Assembly (NCBI GenBank): GCA_020912385.1 | Contig: CP087217.1 | Coordinates: 1,674,001-1,738,000 of the forward strand | Source: Neofusicoccum parvum | Taxonomy: Eukaryota; Ascomycota; Dothideomycetes; Botryosphaeriales; Botryosphaeriaceae | Direction: 5' to 3' | Length of the DNA: 64,000 nt | In this document: positions 22,679 to 32,849 of the stretch, in pieces | Numbering within the stretch: position 1 is the stretch's first letter | Layout: each line of letters opens with the position of its first letter | Notes under the pieces: generated by a model | What the model was told of the DNA's origin: nothing | The model's input: the letters and a program-made list of their open reading frames with translations, nothing else | The model's database searches: none | Program-made: the position numbers and the translations under genes

Positions 22679-23548
22679 CTATCTCGACGCTCGCCTCCTC
22701 CCGCTTGCAGGTGGCGGTGAGTTCATGGTAAAATGGGTATCTCCTCCAGCTGCTGCCCCAGCACGTGCTCTCGAGCCATTGAGCTCGCCCTCCATCCCCT
22801 GCAGATTGCGCTCCACTTGTTCAGACCTTCGTGCGGTTCGGTTCTCCTCATGGCGTAACTTCTCCTCGACGTCCCTCTTCGCTTCCTTTGCTTCCTCGAG
22901 CTGTTTCTTGAGCACCCTCTCACGACTCTCGGATTCTTCGAGCCGCTCCTCCAGCTCCCTCCTCTCCTTCTGCACCTTGCTCAAGACCTCCACCGTTCGC
23001 TCGTGCTTGTCCCTCCACTCTGCAATCCCATCCAACCCCGCGGTCGCCTTTGCCAATTCAGCAGCGTCGCGCTCATCCTTCAGCGCCTTGATCTCCCGGT
23101 CTTTCTGGCCGATGTCCTCTCAAAGGGTCTCGCAGACCCTTTCCTGCTCAGCGAGCTGCATCCTGACGTCCGCGATGGCAGCGCCGTCCGCATCCCCGTC
23201 GCCGCCGTCCGACCCGGACGTCTCGCCGTCAAGGTGTTCCTCCGCCTGGACGACAATCTTCCCCGAGTCGCCCTCCTCGCCCGGCCTGGGGTCTTGCGGA
23301 GAGGGAGGTGTGGCGCGCTGCTCTGGCGGCTCGGGAGCGCCGCTCGCCCCGCCGTGCGCTGCCGCTGTTTGTGGGAAGAGCCTGCTCGTGGCGTCTCTGA
23401 TCCTCTCCCGGACGGGTTCCATGGTGCGCTCCCTCTGCTCGCGGAGAGCTTGGTCCCGGTCGAGCTCGTCGCGCCTTCTTTGGTCTTCGAAACGGCGGCC
23501 CAGGTGCCTGCGTCGATCGTCGGAGGAGTTGGGAGGGGAGGAAGACAT
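22679..23548 (-). pseudogene. Coiled-coil protein frame interrupted by one TGA
   Basis: On the minus strand the frame from the ATG at 23548 encodes 142 residues and then meets a TGA at 23122-23120. The same frame is open again for a further 147 residues to the stop at 22679. Both sides read as one coiled coil: RMQLAEQERVCETL before the stop and EDIGQKDREIKALKDERDAA after it, so heptad-like spacing continues across the stop. Replacing the stop by an Arg codon would need one C-to-T reversal, so a nonsense mutation, a sequencing error or readthrough is likely. A 51-base in-frame intron can be drawn (donor GTCAGG, acceptor GAG) but both sites are weak and it would delete coil sequence. I do not recognise a family. 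The N-terminus is Arg-rich and the C-terminus ends in a basic tail. Confidence 0.5.
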
Positions 23549-24811
23549 GATGCTTCGTGCTTGGAGTATTCTTTGAATTTGGAGGGGTCTACTTTGAGCT
23601 CCGTAGGGCACGGGGCTGAGAACGGAGCGGAAGATTTGGGGGTTGTCTTTTTGACCGAAGAGCACGAGTTGAGAACAATGGCGCAAGGCTGTTGGGAGGG
23701 GCGGGGCATAAAACAGGCAACAAGGCAACAACATGGGTGCATGTACATATCTCGGCATGTGCAGCAGATACGTGACGGGATGCCATTGGCCGATGGCGGG
23801 CTGTGGTATGCAAAGCTGCGGCGAAGCCGGGGGTTAAGCTTGGATTTTTCATTTTACCCAACTTGCCCATCTTAAGTGGGTGCTTCATATTTGCCTAGGT
23901 ACATTTTATTTATAGTGGTATAGATATGTATTCTTTGGAAGCTTTTTGTTACCGATGCAAGAGATGGAAACGCTAGCTGAAAAAAAAAATGGAAGAACAA
24001 ACATAAAACTCTGCAGCCCGCGCACGATATGTCAAGGAACCTGCTTCTTTATGTGGGGAATCCCTTTGAATCGGTATTTTCTACGAATTGCTTTCCTTCG
24101 GAGAAATTGATAGGTCGTTAGGATTTCCTACCTCCTCGAGGATGGTTGCTCCCACAACTTTCATGACTATGGTAACGGTCACGTCCACACTAAAACTAGC
24201 GCTCAAGCAATCTATCATTTAGTCCCTCCGAATGCTCTTCTCGACCCTGTTCATGGTTTGGAGAAAATCGAACTTGTCATAGTCAAAGTCTGTTCGTTTG
24301 ATAAAGAATTCTCTTTGCTGATCAGAAGTTTTGTCCGCCTAATCTTTCTTATCACGGGCGGCCATTCCCGGCTGAAGCCATGGATGTCGCTACTCAAAGA
24401 CAAATAAACTCCGTTGCCGCTTTTCATGCTTTGTGGATTCCCGACAAGCTCATGTAGAGGATGGTCGATTCCGTCGGTTGTGAACGTTGCCTGTTTGGCT
24501 GCCACATCGATAAAGTCCTTTCAGTGTGCGGCGTGCCCACCTCTTCTTCAGATTCACCACATCCCAGGCGTGGATCTGGCAGAGATTCGAAGAGGCCACG
24601 AAAAGAAAGGCACGCAGCAGCTTTCTGGTGGAAACAGAGCTGATCATTCAGCAATTTGATTCTAACAGTAGCCTCGTCAAGTTCGAGCCGCATCAATTGC
24701 GTGTCAGTACCCGGACGGCTCGCAACATTGCGTTTTTGGAGCCAAGCAAGATCCCTTGTAGCTTTATTGTTAGTTTCGGGGCAGCTACCATGACGGGGGT
24801 ATATATCAAGG

Positions 24812-24939
24812 CTCCCAACAAGCAATCCAAGCAAGCCAAGCGGCCCTGAAGGGCCGCTTGCAAGCAGCCATACCTCAGCTAGGCTTGCTAGGCTTGCAAA
24901 GGCTTGCTAAGGTACCAAACAAGCAGTGCTTGTTGGGAG
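24812..24939. mobile_element. MITE-like element of 128 bases
   Basis: The 13-base ends CTCCCAACAAGCA (24812-24824) and TGCTTGTTGGGAG (24927-24939) are perfect inverted repeats. Inside, an 11-base perfect palindrome arm pair lies at 24837-24847 and 24850-24860 with a two-base spacer, and GCTTGC-type units recur in both orientations. It has no coding capacity. This is the form of a small non-autonomous DNA transposon. I could not define a clear target-site duplication, and I saw no second copy in this window. Confidence 0.6.
24837..24860. repeat. Perfect 11-base palindrome inside the MITE-like element
   Basis: Arms CAAGCGGCCCT and AGGGCCGCTTG flank a GA spacer. The pair could form a tight hairpin or cruciform. 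Confidence 0.85.
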
Positions 24940-25358
24940 TCCTAGTGCATATAGGAAATGCTCGGTGCTTCGTTATTTTAGCCAGCGAGTTTAGATTGGG
25001 CGTCTTCTGCCTTTTGCTTAAATGGTCCTATTTAAAATACAAGCGTAGTTTTGTACGTACTTCGTACTCACGTTTTCAGGGTGTGTGCACATCACATTCT
25101 CTTTCAGGGTATGAAGGCACAGTCATTCATCTCAGCGACTCTCATGCTCATATTCTATATTGTAAATAGTGGCCAACAGATATACTAATGGACAAACTCA
25201 GATGTGCCGAGATGCGCGAACAACTCATATAGTAAGGGCCAAGTTCCCTATCAGAATATTGTCTGGGTGAATGCTTAACATGTCTGTGCTGAACAAGTGT
25301 CCCTCGCTTAACGCCGGAGCGGCTGCATGCTCAACGCTTCACTTCCTTATATTTGGCT

Positions 25359-25374
25359 CTACGGGCTCTGCGCT
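25359..25374 (+). promoter_or_regulatory. Upstream element of BTB gene 1
   Basis: CGGGCTCTGCGCT at 25362-25374 matches the element CGGGCTTAGCGCT before BTB gene 3 at 11 of 13 positions and lies at a matching distance from the ATG (about 133 bases when aligned). Confidence 0.35.
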
Positions 25375-25491
25375 TCCTTCATCGTCCTCGACAACCATTT
25401 TGAAACACCCTGTGCAGGCTCTCCTTGATCGTTGTCGAATAAAACCAGAAACTGAAAGCAACCGCCAGTTCCAATAACACGAAATTTCACC

Positions 25492-26344
25492 ATGTCCGGC
25501 GCTTCAGAGAACCAGCATCCTGCTTTACTCAAGAACACCGTCTGCAGGTAGTTATCTCTGCAAATAAATATTAAAGACTTAGGACTTTTACTAATATGGG
25601 GTAGCCTCTTCAATTCCGAGCTTTACTCGGACATCGAAGTCGTCTTCGTGGATGGAGAGCGCTTCAAGTGCCATAAGCTGGTGCTGAGCCAGAGTAGGGT
25701 CCTTGCCAACACCTTCAATCCCATGCACAACTTCAAGGTAAGTTCATAGTAGCCTTTACTACTTGAACATCTCTAACGCATACCTACAGGAGGCTGTCGA
25801 TGGAGTCATCAAACTCACCAATGACGAGCCTGAACCGGCGAAGGCCATGGTGCAGTACCTCTACACCGGTAGTTACTCCGTCTGCGATGACGCTCCCAAG
25901 TCCAAGGACCTTCTATGGCATGTCTCAATGTATACCATGGGCGAGATCTACGCTCTCCCCGGCCTCCAGGAACTTGCCATGGATCGCTTTTGCCAAGTCA
26001 CCATTGGAGGTCCCAGCCCTGTCCTCAACGCACATGAACTCACTCCCGCAATCAGGGAGATCTACGGATCTACGCCGGATTCTAGCCGTGGAATGAGGAA
26101 ATTGGCCGTCCTCGCCGTAAAGAAAAGCGGGATTGACGTACTGCTGATGGATGAGGGGTTCAAGGAGATGGTGGGCGAAGTTGGACCATTCGGCAAGGAT
26201 CTGCTGCTCAGCTTGCACCCGCCGCCACAGGACCACACCAAGGCATACACGTGTCGTCATTGCCAGTATTCTGGTGACCGCGTAGTAGGCAGGAACATTA
26301 AGATTGCGCCTTGTCCTAGGTGCGGGCTGTACGACTTTATTTAA
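25492..26344 (+). CDS. BTB/POZ protein with C-terminal zinc-ribbon-like tail (array gene 1)
   Basis: Three exons: 25492-25547, 25605-25737 and 25790-26344, with introns of 57 and 52 bases in phases 2 and 0; the product is 247 residues. The BTB fold is spread over exons 2 and 3: ELYSDIEVVFVDGERFKCHK, then AKAMVQYLYTG. The C-terminal part is helical and ends with two cysteine pairs, CRHC and CPRC, about 20 residues apart. BTB domains mediate protein-protein contacts, often as Cullin-3 adaptors; no MATH, Kelch or DNA-binding part is present here. The same layout recurs in the four following copies. Function is unknown. Confidence 0.85.
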
Positions 26345-27343
26345 TCGTGGCTCTTCCATACGAAGTGGGCGAGCAGCGGCAAAGGGAAGCAGTTGCTCAT
26401 CATGGAAGTCTATGACTAATTCAGAGGCGGCGACCTTTTAGCCCATGTGACGATTGGTTGTTCTGGGAGATAGAAGTTGGCGGGTCTCGTGGATAGTAGA
26501 TAATTTTGTCATCTCTGGGTCTATCAATAAACAAGTTTCACTCCACGTGCGCTCCTCATGCTTGCCCTATCAGGTGGTGAAGCGAGTGCACAGGGCCGAT
26601 GCCCTACCTACAAATGGCTCTTCCCTTCAAGCTTCTTCCGATCGCAAACTTTGCTCACGACCCAGCAAAGCTGAAGGTATCACCGCCATAAAGAACCGGG
26701 ATTTCGGCTAATTTTCACACACTGGAGCACTTCATAGGCATTGCTAGGACAGCCGTAAAATTATCTGGATAAATGGAAAAGTAGCTTCATGTTAATATGC
26801 TCTTTGGTTCAGAAAAAGTCTCATGAACTGAAATCCAAGAATATTTTTTCCGAATCAACTTAGCTACTTCTGTCGTGATACATTCCCGTGGAGCCGTACA
26901 CAAAGAGCGTCACTTACCGAAGCTTCATCATTCCGAAGGCTGTATGAGATTTCTGTTTAATAGATTGACTGCTGGAATTTCCGAATCAGTGCTAAGATGA
27001 GGGGAGCGTAGTGGAGAGAACGTATGACGTAGACACAGCCGTCCAGTATCCATTTGCGCTGCGTTTCAACCGATTGTAACACTAAAACTGCCGGCCAGGT
27101 CTCTCGAAATGTCTGGCTCCTGAAGCACCGAAGTATCCAGCTGCCTGAAAGTTCAACCTGACATGTGGCAGCGCGCGCGCTCCTTCCGTTTCATGGCATG
27201 CACTCCGAATCCGGCTTAGCGTGGCATCGCGCGCACCTGAAGACCTCGTCAATTTCTTGATAATTCCTCTCTTCCACCCCCAATCTTACTGTGCGCCTCC
27301 ACGAAGCAAGCTCGCGCAGCCGTTGCGCTAGACAGCGCGCACT
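26345..27343. other. Spacer between BTB genes 1 and 2
   Basis: AT-rich on the left with no frame of interest. The right 200 bases are GC-rich and hold the promoter of BTB gene 2, including the element at 27208-27221 and alternating GC runs near 27171-27180. Confidence 0.5.
27208..27221 (+). promoter_or_regulatory. Conserved upstream element of BTB gene 2
   Basis: AATCCGGCTTAGCG lies 136 bases before the ATG at 27344. It differs at one base from the element before BTB gene 3, at nearly the same distance. The surrounding sequence is not clearly alike, so the match stands out. Confidence 0.5.
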
Positions 27344-28345
27344 ATGTCGTCAAACGAGGTCTCGCCGAAGCTCAAGAGGAAGCTAAGTCGGTAAGTTCAT
27401 CTTGAGCAGTGTCCCGACGCCGGAACACCGACACTAACGTGTGTGAGCTCAGTTTCCTTGACAACAAATACGCCGATATGAAGATCAAGTGCCGCAAAGG
27501 GAAAACCTTCATGGTCCACCGATGCATTGTCTATTGCCAAAGCAACTTTCTTGAGGTTGAAGGCGCACGCGCCTCAGCGGTGAGAAATGGCCCAGGAGAA
27601 CTTTTTTTACACAACTGCACTGATACAAAAGATGTTACAGGCTGGTAGAGATACCATTGAAGTCAACCAAGATTCATCCCTAGTCAAAGCGATGCTTGAG
27701 TACATGTACGACGCGAAGTACACCAGCGTGGACGACGACAATAACGGCGTCAAAGGCCACCTCTGGTTCTCCGTCAAGTTGTACATCATGGCATTTGAGT
27801 ACGAAGTTTGGGAATTGACAAACCATATCTCGGAAACCATTCAACAGCTTCTGAAGGAAGACTGGAATGAGCTGAAGAGCATATTTCCAGACGTTCTCCA
27901 ACACTTGTACCTCTGCGGACCAGACAGCGGTATTCTCCACACTCTCTTTGAGAATATCACTGTAAATCATCTTGGAGAACTCCTCAGCGACCTAGGCTTC
28001 GTCGACGTCATTCTGAGAACTCCATACCTTGGTCCTCAAATTTTCAGGAATTGGAGCACTGTGAAGGTTTCTCTGGAGAATCAAGTCAAGGATCTGAACA
28101 ATCAGACCAAGAAGCTAGTGGCTGAAAAGGCCACACTGTCGGACCAGGTCAAGTACCTGGAGAAGCAGGCTTGCCGGTTACAGGTATACCACTGTAACTG
28201 GTGTAAGGGGAGCGTTGAGATGGTTCTGCGTCAGCCACTCTCCTCCACGACGTACTGTCCCGCCTGCGGTGCTCGTGATATCGGTGAGAATTGGCAGGAC
28301 ACAACTGATTCGTCGAGTGAAGATTTGATTGACGGGTCGGAATGA
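27344..28345 (+). CDS. BTB/POZ protein with coiled coil and zinc-ribbon-like tail (array gene 2)
   Basis: Three exons: 27344-27390, 27453-27579 and 27641-28345, with introns of 62 and 61 bases in the same phases (2 and 0) as in gene 1; the product is 292 residues. Exon 2 carries NKYADMKIKCRKGKTFMVHR and exon 3 AMLEYMYDAKY, the two parts of the BTB fold. It differs from gene 1 by a predicted coiled coil of about 45 residues (LENQVKDLNNQTKKLVAEKA) just before the tail. The tail has CNWC and CPAC pairs and ends in an acidic stretch. Function is unknown; a BTB adaptor is the likely class. Confidence 0.85.
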
Positions 28346-29235
28346 AGATTGCTTGGGTTGGTTGAAACGAAATGGAATGGGTCTACGTAGAGGCGGGGAT
28401 ATGGCGACTATCAATGATGGCGCTTTGACTACGAACTCCCATTAGTGTCCCGTCTCAAAGGCAACAACCACACAATATGGATATAAATGCGAGAATCGCC
28501 CAGAAGTTTGCTTCGGGGCACATCGTGGACAGTGAAGCTTTTGGTGGGTGTGCTTTGTTGCATAGAGCGTGATCGTTGGCGGGGATGTCCGATTTGGGTG
28601 GCCTCCCGGGGATTGGAATGGTCAGCGAGAGGGTAAGAGTTACAGGGATTTGGCAGAACCGTGTACTCTTTTGTGCATATAGTTTATAGCTGATTAGATA
28701 CTCAAGTCTGAAGCTCGTAGCTCAGTGGAAAATGGGCAGTGAAGTCGAAAGTGCGATGATCTGCCATGATCATATTATACAGAAAGAAGTTGTTTCGAAA
28801 AGCTTGGTTTGGTTCTCTTAGTACTCTCCTTCAATTTATGTAGGACTTGATGGGGTTCCTAGCTCTCCGAAATCCACCCGTCAGGTTAATATGAGTAGCG
28901 GGGCTCGGGTGCCATAGCGAAGAATCGAAGATACAACCTAAGTGAGAAGCGAGTCTTGGGCAAGAGGCATATCTGCGCTATTGAAAGCTGAGCATAGAAT
29001 CTAAATGCCTAAATTGAAGCAGAACTCACTGGAAAGCTCCTTGGAGCGCTACTGCAAGACTTTGGAGCCTGCGCTGCCTGTTTGATAGTCTCCGTCCAAA
29101 TCGGGCTTAGCGCTCGCCCGCCCGCACGCGCGTTGCCATCTCTTCACGCGTTCTTCAGACGCTTCCAACTTTCTTCCAAACTTCTGTCTCAACCCAACTT
29201 CGTCCACCCATCATCTCCAAGCGACGACGTCCAAC
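28346..29235. other. Spacer between BTB genes 2 and 3
   Basis: No gene seen. A string GTAGCTCAGTGG at 28717-28728 resembles a tRNA D-arm, but no matching acceptor, anticodon or T-arm is present. The right end is the GC-rich promoter of BTB gene 3. Confidence 0.5.
29099..29112 (+). promoter_or_regulatory. Conserved upstream element of BTB gene 3
   Basis: AATCGGGCTTAGCG lies 137 bases before the ATG at 29236 and matches the element before BTB gene 2 at 13 of 14 positions. Confidence 0.5.
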
Positions 29236-30442
29236 ATGGAGAACGATCCTGTCCCTCCTGGCGTCGATGAACGCATGGGCGAGTAAGTCTTGTATCCTCC
29301 ACTCCTCAGACTAGATCCTCTGCCGCCATCCCAAACCTCTTAGGTACTTTCGCACTGGAATCCTCAACGACATCGATGCCAAGTACTCCGACATGCAGGT
29401 TCAGGACCGCATCGGCAGGACCTACCGCCTCCACAAGTCTGTAGTCTGTAGCAAGAGCGAGTTCTTCGCTAACTGCTTCAAGCACGGCTTCAAGGTAGGA
29501 TCTAAAGCTTAAAACTTCCTGGCAGGTTCCTAACCTCAGTTTCAGGAAGCCAAGGCGAACACCATCGAGTTGACCGGCGACCATCCTGCCATAGTGAAGG
29601 CTGCTCTCGAGTACATGTACACTGGCTTCTACTATGGACGCGAGTGCAACGAGAACTTCGTGGACCGCATGCACTTCCACATCAACGTCTACGGTATCGG
29701 TGAGAAGTACCAGATCGACGGTTTGAAGGACCGCGCCCTTCAGTGCTTCGATTCTCTCGTCGTGCTTGACAAAGACTGCTGGAAGCCTCTGGAAGAGAAC
29801 TTCGGCAACATCGTGGCGGCCGTCTACGAGAAGACCTGCGACAGCGACAACCTGCTCCGTCCCTGCATCATCAGTCTCGCCTGCGGTCGCATCGAAGGCG
29901 CTCTGGTGCAGGAGGTGGTCAAGACGAAGGAGTTCCTGGCCGAGTTGGATGGTCTCGGCTATCTGGCCGCATTCTCCAAGGACATGATCAGCTTGATGCT
30001 GGAGAGGGAGCGCGAGCTGAAGAAGGAGTTCTTCAAGATGGAGAACTGCATGGTGGAGGACTCGCGCACGAACGCGTACGCCCGCTTCGTGGCCCGCAAC
30101 GTCGACACCTACCGCTGCCCGCGCTGCTTCTCTGTCGTCGACCTCTTTATGCCACACACGCCCGCCCAAGCCGCCTTCACCCGCTACCCCTGCACTGACT
30201 GTCTCCACCGCATGTCGGTCGAGGAATGGCGCGAGCACATCGAGGAGGCTGACGAAGATATCGAAGTCGTGTGGGACGTGGTCAACGGACCTGATATTCA
30301 ACCCATGGTGCAGGGTTCTGGAGCCGAAGAGACTGAAGACGCTGCCGAAGATAAAGTCGACGAGGATACCGATGGAAAGCTGGCTTCCATGCTGGCGGAC
30401 CTGGAACGCCAGGCTCTGAGCGGTCCTGATCCGGAGAAGTGA
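29236..30442 (+). CDS. BTB/POZ protein with long acidic C-terminus (array gene 3)
   Basis: Three exons: 29236-29282, 29344-29494 and 29546-30442, again with introns in phases 2 and 0; the product is 364 residues, the longest in the array. BTB segments are DAKYSDMQVQDRIGRTYRLH and AALEYMYTGFYYG. A helical part follows, then cysteine pairs CPRC and CTDC about 28 residues apart. Unlike the other copies, about 80 acidic residues follow the tail, ending in ADLERQALSGPDPEK. The coding sequence is more GC-rich at third positions than in genes 1 and 2, as judged by eye, which may reflect higher expression. Function is unknown. Confidence 0.87.
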
Positions 30443-30845
30443 AATGGGAAGTGGAGGCACCCGGCAGGCAAGTCGCTATTTATTCGAGCAACTGGATAAT
30501 TGTTGGGGCAAACCGGGTTTCAGTCATAGACAGACGTGATTGATTCACAATTATGGACCGATCAGGCTCTAGCGGTATATTCAGCAGTGTCGTGCCTTGC
30601 TTGATCTCTTCATCCATGTAAAGCAAAGCTGCCGCCTCTGCGTGAGAAGATGGCAGTTGGCTCTTCGGGGAGGCTCTTCTGGGGTCTCCAAAATGCTTGC
30701 TAGCCCGTTGAAGCGGCTCCGTAGTCGGGCAGTCCGAAGCGAACAGACCCTTCTCTAACACTGACTCAACAAAATTTTCAGAACTCTCCCCTTCACCACT
30801 CACTACTAACCTTTCTAAGACGTTCTTGCAGTACTACCGGTCATC
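30443..30845. other. Spacer between BTB genes 3 and 4
   Basis: No gene seen. The minus-strand frame 30480-30803 has no family-like sequence. A weak match to the upstream BTB element (GTCGGGC near 30724) is not convincing. Confidence 0.4.
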
Positions 30846-31838
30846 ATGGCGCATCAGCTACTCCTAGAGAATTCAAAGCGGTGAGCCTCAACTCATGCTT
30901 TCCAATCCTTTCGAAGGCGCCTCACTAAAAGTTTTTTAAACTTCTTCACCTCCGGTCAGTACAGCGACATGAAGATGAAAGACGGTGACGGGAAGGTCTA
31001 TAATGTTCACAAATTCGTTTCATGCAGCTTCCCATTCTTCGAGAACGCAATGAAGGAAGGTAACTTCAAGGTGAGATTTACTTCCACTTGCGATCTGCAC
31101 AGTCCCTGCAGCCAGTCTGATTAGATAGAAAGTAGTCCAAAGAATAGCCCCCTCTCTGTGATTTTGTCGGAATGGACTCCTTTAATTTAATTTATTCCAG
31201 TCGTTCAAACGGAAACGTGACTATTGGTTAAAAAGACAATCTGTAGGAGGGCCTCACTAATGTTGTTGACCTTTCGGGTGACGATCCGGCTGCTGTCAAG
31301 GCGATGCTCGACTTCATGTACCATGGAACTTACACCTATCCGGATTCGATCGACTTTCAAGGAAGCCTTATCTTCAATCTCAACGTCTTCTTTCTCTCGG
31401 AGAAGTATTTGCTTAACAGACTTGGTTTGTTAGAGAAGGCGTGGCTGTCGACCGTCGACGGTCGATCTCCTACGAACTGAGGAAATCGGAATCTTGTGCA
31501 CGCGGCATTGCCCAACGCGATACTGGCTCTCTACGGGAACACTCTCGAAGGCGAGAATCGTATGCGCCCCAGTTACGTGGATGCTGCGTCGAAGGAGATA
31601 CACGAATTACTCAAGAACGAAGAATTCCGCAACATGATGGACGGAGTGGGCGAATTCGGCCGAGAGCTTTCCATAAAGTTGGCTAACGACGCCAAAGACC
31701 TCGGGAGGCCAGTGAGGGGCCATCAATGGTGTTACAGATGCACGTAGGCCTGCTCATAGTGAGAAGCACGGATCACTATGAAGTTTACACGTGGAGAGAT
31801 CCTCCGATGTCCCATGTGCGCAAAGCTGTGGTAATCAG
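30846..31838 (+). pseudogene. Degenerate BTB/POZ gene (array copy 4)
   Basis: The layout of the neighbours is visible: exon 1 at 30846-30880, exon 2 at 30932-31070 (FFTSGQYSDMKMKDGDGKVY) and exon 3 from 31247 (VVDLSGDDPAAVKAMLDFMY), with introns in phases 2 and 0. In exon 3 a TGA at 31478-31480 stops the frame after 77 codons, though the same frame goes on with BTB-paralogue sequence (LVHAALPNAILALYG and later FRNMMDGVGEFGRELSIKL). More in-frame stops (TAG, TAG, TGA) lie between the first cysteine pair CYRC and the second, CPMC. The second intron is also long, at 176 bases. Several independent stops argue for a true pseudogene rather than sequencing error; a truncated protein is still possible. 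Confidence 0.75.
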
Positions 31839-31980
31839 CAACATTATAGCATCTACAGATGGCGATTCCTTTTAATAAAACAAACTGTGGGATCGCAATG
31901 TCTGATCTGCCAGGCTAGATCATTCATTTCGTGTATACCTGGTGAACCATCTCCATGCTGGCAGAATCAACAAATTTTAG

Positions 31981-32562
31981 GCCCGTATGGAAATGCTCGT
32001 ATACTTCTACTACGGAGACTACTCGGATACCAAACTCGATTATGCCATCACAGAGCGTATTCTCCTCAACATCGAGGTCTACACCATGGGCGACAGGTAC
32101 GAGGTTGCTGATACCGGACTTTGCGAGGATGCGTGCCGCAGGATTCGTTCGCTCTCGACCTCGGCTTGGAACAAGATGAAGACATCCCTCCACGTCATTC
32201 TCCAGGAAGCATACAAGAAGACCCGGCCTGGAGACAGCTTCCTACACCCTCTACTGGTTGAGATTGTAGCTGGTAATCCCGACGAGCTGGTTATGGACAA
32301 GAACTTCTGTGAAGCCATGGACACCATTGGGGAATTTGGCTGGGAGATCCCCACGAGGCAATCCAGGTACAATAAGGCATTGGAGAAAGATGCGGAGAAA
32401 TACAAGACCCATAAGCTGAAGTGTCCGAGGTGCAAGTGCACGGTGCGCATGTTCCTGCCAGCGCCAGGTTTTGATGGCTGGCGGAAAAATTCTGTCCACT
32501 GCATTGTCCGTGGAGATGACGCTTTATTTTGCGATTGGAAAAAGGCTATCGTTAAGACATAG
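31981..32562 (+). pseudogene. 5'-truncated BTB-family copy (array copy 5)
   Basis: The open frame runs 194 residues from 31981; the first ATG is at 31987. It corresponds to the later part of exon 3 of its neighbours: MEMLVYFYYGDYSD aligns with the AMVQYLYTG segment, and MDTIGEFGWEIP with the helical part. Nothing like exons 1 and 2 (the first half of the BTB fold) is found between copy 4 and this frame. The first cysteine pair CPRC is kept, but the second is degenerate (CIVRGDDALFC). It is a gene fragment or a protein lacking a full BTB fold. Confidence 0.65.
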
Positions 32563-32849
32563 GCTTTTCTTAGTAAAGAAGTTGATTCAGACATACTGAG
32601 ACATTCAAATCGGATTGGATTCAACTCCGTGATTCTTAATAGCAATGACCAATGTCCCATGTTCAATCCATTGCCAGTCACACAAAGCCTTGCATATCTG
32701 AACAGTGAAAACCTATATTTACTCGAAAGCTTTACTCCATAAAGTTACACCAATGGTATCAACCTGACCTCCCAGAGGTCACACTCAAAACTCCTATTAT
32801 CCCCCCTCCTCTTCGATCTTTGTTTTTCCCTTTCTTTCTTTTCTTTCTT

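Larger units (their letters stand above)
23549..25491. other. AT-rich spacer with a MITE-like element and possible gene relic
   Basis: No intact gene seen. It contains the inverted-repeat element at 24812-24939. A minus-strand frame at 24424-24834 and others at 24251-24647 have amino-acid composition that is not obviously random, but stops and frame changes break them, so an old gene relic is possible and unproven. The right end holds the promoter of the first BTB gene. Confidence 0.4.

Noticed and set aside
24424..24834. A 136-residue minus-strand frame with non-random looking composition
   Set aside because: It overlaps the MITE-like element at one end, has no family I recognise and no supporting splice structure; kept only as a possible relic in the spacer note.
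28717..28728. GTAGCTCAGTGG, resembling a tRNA D-arm
   Set aside because: No matching acceptor stem, anticodon arm or T-arm nearby.
29306..30460. A 384-residue minus-strand open frame
   Set aside because: It is antisense to the third exon of BTB gene 3, whose BTB and cysteine-tail segments and intron phases show the real coding strand.
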